This document shows, in pieces, positions 61,182 to 64,000 of a stretch of DNA of 64,000 nucleotides. The translations under genes and the position numbers were made by a program. The stretch is from Croceimicrobium sp965656185 (lineage in GTDB: Bacteria; Bacteroidota; Bacteroidia; Flavobacteriales; Schleiferiaceae), in contig CBFHJH010000013.1 of NCBI GenBank assembly GCA_965656185.1, positions 4,831-68,830 on the forward strand, in the 5' to 3' direction. Position 1 is the first letter of the stretch. Each line of letters opens with the position of its first letter. Below the pieces are notes generated by a model that worked only from the letters and a program-made list of their open reading frames with translations, searched no databases and was not told where the DNA came from.

Positions 61182-61868
61182 ATGCTTTTAATAATCTTAA
61201 TCGGCTTCATGATCGTTGGCTTTATCGTACAAAGCCGACTGAAATCGAAATTCCGTAAATACAGTGAAATAGGTCTCCAAAATGGCTTGAGCGGAAAGGA
61301 AATTGCGGAGAAAATGCTGGCCGACAACGGCATCCATGACGTCCAAGTTACTGCCACTCCAGGTCGTTTAACCGATCATTACAATCCAAAGGATAAAACG
61401 GTAAACCTTAGCGAAGAAGTTTACCATGAACGTTCGGTAGCTGCCGCGGCAGTGGCCGCCCATGAAGTTGGGCATGCGGTTCAACATGCCCAAGCCTATA
61501 AGTGGCTAGAGTTTCGTTCGGCCATGGTACCAGTGGTGAGCTTTAGTGGTAAGGCGATGAATATAATTTTCATGCTAATGCTTTTTGGAAGCTTCATTTT
61601 TGAAATGTTCCCTTTTGAGCTGATCTTTCTGGTAGTAATTATTATGCAAGCGGCCATTACCCTATTCTCTTTGGTAACCCTTCCGGTCGAATACGACGCC
61701 AGTAATAGGGCCTTAGCTTGGTTAAAGTCGAGCAACACAGCGCTACCTCAAGAGCATGGTATGGCCAAAGACGCTTTAAATGCAGCGGCCAATACCTATT
61801 TGGTATCAGCTTTAGCTGCTCTAACTACTTTAGCCTATTACATCTTTGCCCTCTTGGGAAGCGATTAA
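61182..61868 (+). CDS. Membrane zinc metallopeptidase (Zn_peptidase_2 family)
   Basis: 228 residues. One N-terminal helix, then a short soluble part with the zinc motif AAHEVGHAVQHA (H94-E-x-x-H98), preceded by LTDHYNPKDKTVNLSEEVYH, and three further membrane helices. This is the pattern of PF04298, YugP-like neutral zinc metallopeptidases. Its substrate is unknown. It is a single-gene unit, with a -7 box upstream and a terminator at 61887-61914. Confidence 0.9.
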   Translation: MLLIILIGFMIVGFIVQSRLKSKFRKYSEIGLQNGLSGKEIAEKMLADNGIHDVQVTATPGRLTDHYNPKDKTVNLSEEVYHERSVAAAAVAAHEVGHAVQHAQAYKWLEFRSAMVPVVSFSGKAMNIIFMLMLFGSFIFEMFPFELIFLVVIIMQAAITLFSLVTLPVEYDASNRALAWLKSSNTALPQEHGMAKDALNAAANTYLVSALAALTTLAYYIFALLGSD

Positions 61869-61886
61869 ACGCTAAGAAAATCATGG

Positions 61887-61914
61887 AATCCCGATGCCTT
61901 GCAGTGTCGGGATT
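61887..61914 (+). terminator. Rho-independent terminator after the zinc peptidase gene
   Basis: AATCCCGA (61887-61894) pairs with TCGGGATT (61107 offset within 61107-61114 of the +strand line, i.e. 61907-61914), followed by a run of T's to 61920. The loop is TGCCTTGCAGTG. Confidence 0.85.
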
Positions 61915-61935
61915 TTTTTTGCTTCTTTAATTTTC

Positions 61936-61969
61936 AACTAAAATATTAGTTTTAACTAAAAAGTTAGTT
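61936..61969 (+). promoter_or_regulatory. Double operator AACTAA-N4-TTAGTT upstream of blaI-like gene
   Basis: Two identical-arm dyads, at 61936-61951 and 61954-61969. Each is AACTAA, four bases, TTAGTT, and their centres are 18 bp apart. The last T of the second dyad is the first base of the -7 box TATATTTG. A repressor bound here would block the promoter, as expected for BlaI/MecI autoregulation. Confidence 0.75.
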
Positions 61970-61976
61970 ATATTTG
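61969..61976 (+). promoter_or_regulatory. -7 promoter box of the blaI-mecR1-like operon
   Basis: TATATTTG, a full TAnnTTTG match, 18 bp before the ATG at 61995 and overlapping the second operator dyad by one base. Confidence 0.65.
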
Positions 61977-61994
61977 TCAGGTAAACGTATTCTA

Positions 61995-62360
61995 ATGAAA
62001 GAATTGACCAAAGCAGAAGAAGAGATCATGCAGCATTTATGGCAACTAAAAAAGGCCGCTGTAAAGGATATCGTAGCCCAATTCGACCCACCTCGTCCGG
62101 CGAACAACACGGTTTCTACTATCGTGCGAATTTTAGAACAAAAGGGCTTCGTAGATCATGAAGCCAAAGGTCGTGGCTATGTTTATTTCCCCCTGGTAAG
62201 TAAAGAAGAGTATCAGGGTTTTTCGGCTAAGAACTTGATGAGCTCCTACTTTGAAGGCAGCCTCAGTAAAATGGTGAGCTTTTTTGTAGAAAAGGAAAAA
62301 CTGAACAGTAAGGAATTGGACGACATCCTAAAGGTGATCGAAAAAAATCGTAAGAAATGA
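61995..62360 (+). CDS. BlaI/MecI/CopY-family repressor
   Basis: 121 residues from ATG 61995. The winged HTH reads LTKAEEEIMQHLWQLKKAAV, then NNTVSTIVRILEQKGFVDHE with the recognition helix (N-T-V-S-T-I-V-R-I-L) and GRGYVYFPLVS wing. The C-terminal helices dimerise. In the classical system the paired membrane peptidase senses a signal and leads to repressor cleavage. Here that partner starts within the stop codon (ATGA), and two operator dyads overlap the promoter. Confidence 0.92.
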   Translation: MKELTKAEEEIMQHLWQLKKAAVKDIVAQFDPPRPANNTVSTIVRILEQKGFVDHEAKGRGYVYFPLVSKEEYQGFSAKNLMSSYFEGSLSKMVSFFVEKEKLNSKELDDILKVIEKNRKK

Positions 62361-63712
62361 TCGTTAAAGTACTATACTACCTGCTCTTCAGCGCCATATT
62401 CTTTTTGGTGTATCGCAGCCTTTACGCCAGGATGAGCTTTCACCGCATTAACCGCTGGGTTCTCCTATTGATCCCCCCATTAAGTGTACTCATTGCCTTT
62501 ATTGCGCCAGAATTCGCGCTGAACCTAGGCCAGGAAACTCTTTTACAAATACAATTACCAGAAGTAATAATCGAAGGAGAGCGACTTACAATTAGTCCTA
62601 CCTACCAAGCTGTGCCTTCACTATGGAGCATTATCTATTTTCTTGGAATCGGTTTATCCCTACTCTATTTCCTCAGTGGCCTCTATTTGCTGTATAAGCT
62701 CTTAGGTAAAGCTTCCGCTGAAGATTATCAGGGTCAAAAGATCTATTTCAGCAAGCATATTAAGAGCGCCTTCTGTTTTGCTTCATGGGTTATTATACCT
62801 GAGGCTCAAAGGTCACAAGCTAATCTGGACATTATCATAAAACACGAATTGATCCACCAAAAGCTGGGCCATAGCCTTGACCGTATATACTACAAGGTGC
62901 TTACGACGCTTTTATGGTTTGACCCATTTATCCATTTGTTTTCCAAGGAGATACGTCAAGTCCACGAATACGAAGTGGATGCCTTTATTCTTGCAGAAGA
63001 AGAAAATATTGAAAACTATGCGCATATGCTGCTAAGCAGCACTATGGGTGCCGACTTAGCCTATCCGGAAAAGGCCTTGAGTCCTAGCCCATTCTTTAAT
63101 TCATCCTTAATTAAATCAAGAATTACAATGATGTACAAAAAACAAAGTCCAAAATGGCGTAAAGGCCTCTACCTAGCAGCAATTCCGCTGCTCACGGCGA
63201 TGACTCTTTTCGCCTGCAATAAATCTGAAGAAGCCACTGCCGCAGTAGACAGCAACACAAAAACTAAAACGGTAAGTGACCTTAGTAAATTAGATCGTTT
63301 ACCGGTAGCGCCTGGCTGTGATGGGGAAGCTTCTAAAGAGGAAATTAAAAGCTGTGCTTTTAATCATATTGCCAATCACATTAGCTCCAATTTCAAATAT
63401 CCAGACCTCGCTCAGGAGATTGGCATGGAAGGTCGGATCATGGTTTCATTTGTGGTTAATGAAGACGGCAAGATCGCTGATGTAGAAATTGCCCGCACCG
63501 ATATTACCGGACCAGAAGGTCAAACCAACGGTGAAATGGGCGAAACGATGGATAATGCAGATCGTGCCAAACTGAGCACCGCAGCCGAGCAAGCTGAAAT
63601 GCAGTCACTAGAACTAGTAGAGAGCCTGCCCGCCTTCGAATCAGGAGCTCAACAAGATGGAAAGGCTGTACGTCTTAAAATGGTAATACCAATACAGCTA
63701 AAATTGAGCTAG
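62357..63712 (+). CDS. M56 (BlaR1/MecR1-like) peptidase with C-terminal TonB domain
   Basis: 451 residues. Several N-terminal membrane helices, the zinc motif IIKHELIHQKLGH (H163-E-x-x-H167) on the cytoplasmic face, and a further helix around 275-290 that ends LFACNKSEE. Then a periplasmic linker and a TonB C-terminal-like domain (NFKYPDLAQEIGMEGRIMVS, FVVNEDGKIADVEIARTD). In place of the penicillin-binding sensor of BlaR1 it has a TonB domain, a common Bacteroidota combination. It may sense the state of TonB-dependent receptors or supply energy, but this is unproven. Its partner is the upstream repressor. Confidence 0.9.
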   Translation: MIVKVLYYLLFSAIFFLVYRSLYARMSFHRINRWVLLLIPPLSVLIAFIAPEFALNLGQETLLQIQLPEVIIEGERLTISPTYQAVPSLWSIIYFLGIGLSLLYFLSGLYLLYKLLGKASAEDYQGQKIYFSKHIKSAFCFASWVIIPEAQRSQANLDIIIKHELIHQKLGHSLDRIYYKVLTTLLWFDPFIHLFSKEIRQVHEYEVDAFILAEEENIENYAHMLLSSTMGADLAYPEKALSPSPFFNSSLIKSRITMMYKKQSPKWRKGLYLAAIPLLTAMTLFACNKSEEATAAVDSNTKTKTVSDLSKLDRLPVAPGCDGEASKEEIKSCAFNHIANHISSNFKYPDLAQEIGMEGRIMVSFVVNEDGKIADVEIARTDITGPEGQTNGEMGETMDNADRAKLSTAAEQAEMQSLELVESLPAFESGAQQDGKAVRLKMVIPIQLKLS

Positions 63713-63730
63713 TCTCATGTCCTTTTAAAA

Positions 63731-63760
63731 AAAAAGGCTCGTCGATCGACGAGCCTTTTT
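63731..63760. terminator. Bidirectional Rho-independent terminator
   Basis: AAAAAGGCTCGTCG and CGACGAGCCTTTTT are perfect 14-bp arms with only AT between them. It lies between the M56 gene stop (63712) and the convergent DUF3467 gene stop (63776). Confidence 0.9.
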
Positions 63761-63775
63761 AATATTTAGGAAATT

Positions 63776-64000
63776 CTAAGCTTGACCTTGCGGTCCGCCA
63801 AAATTAAGGGGATAAGCCTGATTGGCTTCCGTATCCTTAATTTCGCCGTGCTGAGCTTCATAACGTGCTACGTTATCGTTCAAGGCTCTTAACAGACGTT
63901 TAGCGTGCTGCGGAGTCAGTACAATTCGTGACTTCACTTTGGCTTTAGGCACACCTGGCATTACTCGGATGAAATCTAAAACGAACTCGCTTGGTGAGTG
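63776..64000 (-). CDS. DUF3467 family protein, C-terminal part
   Basis: The frame stays open to the right edge of the window, so the N-terminus is missing. The 74 residues seen run HSPSEFVLDFIRVMPGVPKA, then KVKSRIVLTPQHAKRLLRAL, NDNVARYEAQHGEI and a tail ending NFGGPQGQA. An F-x-x-D-F-x-R/x-x-P-G segment followed by S-R-I-V-L-T-P-x-x-A-K-R/x-L is the pattern of DUF3467 (PF11950), a small family of unknown function present across Bacteroidota. An internal ATG at 63961 is not the real start. Confidence 0.85.
   Translation of the reverse strand, partial: HSPSEFVLDFIRVMPGVPKAKVKSRIVLTPQHAKRLLRALNDNVARYEAQHGEIKDTEANQAYPLNFGGPQGQA

Overview
The window is a 64 kb piece of a Bacteroidota chromosome, most probably from a marine member of the Flavobacteriales. 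Evidence for this: type IX secretion (T9SS) sorting domains of types A and B, a fused SecDF, a type III glutamine synthetase, an exosortase F pair, an ABC permease fused to an M1 peptidase, TAnnTTTG-type -7 promoter boxes, and an absence of obvious Shine-Dalgarno sequences. Two runs of 99 N (27290-27388 and 28944-29042) show it is a draft assembly. No rRNA, tRNA, IS element, phage or CRISPR array was found.

Layout. 1-8.7 kb is a loose set of surface-glycan genes (flippase, asparagine synthase, YfhO-like membrane protein, PIG-L deacetylase), separated by long intergenic stretches full of short tandem and palindromic repeats. 8.7-15.2 kb is a tightly packed minus-strand operon: DUF2851, a PspC-like small protein, a K+ channel, an RmlD-like reductase, a glycosyltransferase, a sulfotransferase and a WbqC-like protein. 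15.6-21.4 kb holds the most distinctive content: two tandem copies of one three-gene module (A-B-C) for exported Ig-like proteins. In each copy the middle gene carries a T9SS type B sorting domain, and the flanking A and C proteins end in the same short peptide, roughly G-A-I-F-H-Y. 21.8-34.5 kb is housekeeping: pyrF, prfA, purM, a PorE-like OmpA/LysM envelope protein, glnN, a Ca2+/Na+ antiporter, tatA and secDF.

34.7-49.7 kb holds an FG-GAP repeat T9SS type A cargo protein, a Pif1-like helicase, a GbsR-regulated pair of small membrane proteins with matching inverted-repeat operators, an ABC exporter whose permease is fused to an M1 peptidase, and icmF. 49.6-57.5 kb has a HAD nucleotidase, a FemAB-like protein, a polysaccharide deacetylase, radC, yceI, the exosortase xrtF with its partner, and a WbpM-like sugar-nucleotide dehydratase. 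57.6-64 kb has a surE/lpxB/SpoIID operon, a zinc peptidase, a BlaI-MecR1/TonB regulatory pair with a double operator, and a truncated DUF3467 gene.

The main theme is cell-envelope building and protein export: SecDF, Tat, T9SS cargo, OmpA/LysM anchoring, lipid A synthesis, glycan synthesis and modification, and an exosortase. The strongest candidate for an undescribed system is the duplicated A-B-C module with its shared C-terminal peptide. Next come the composite octamer-plus-palindrome repeat family and the GbsR double-operator locus. The apparent internal duplication in glnN is almost certainly an unmerged contig overlap.
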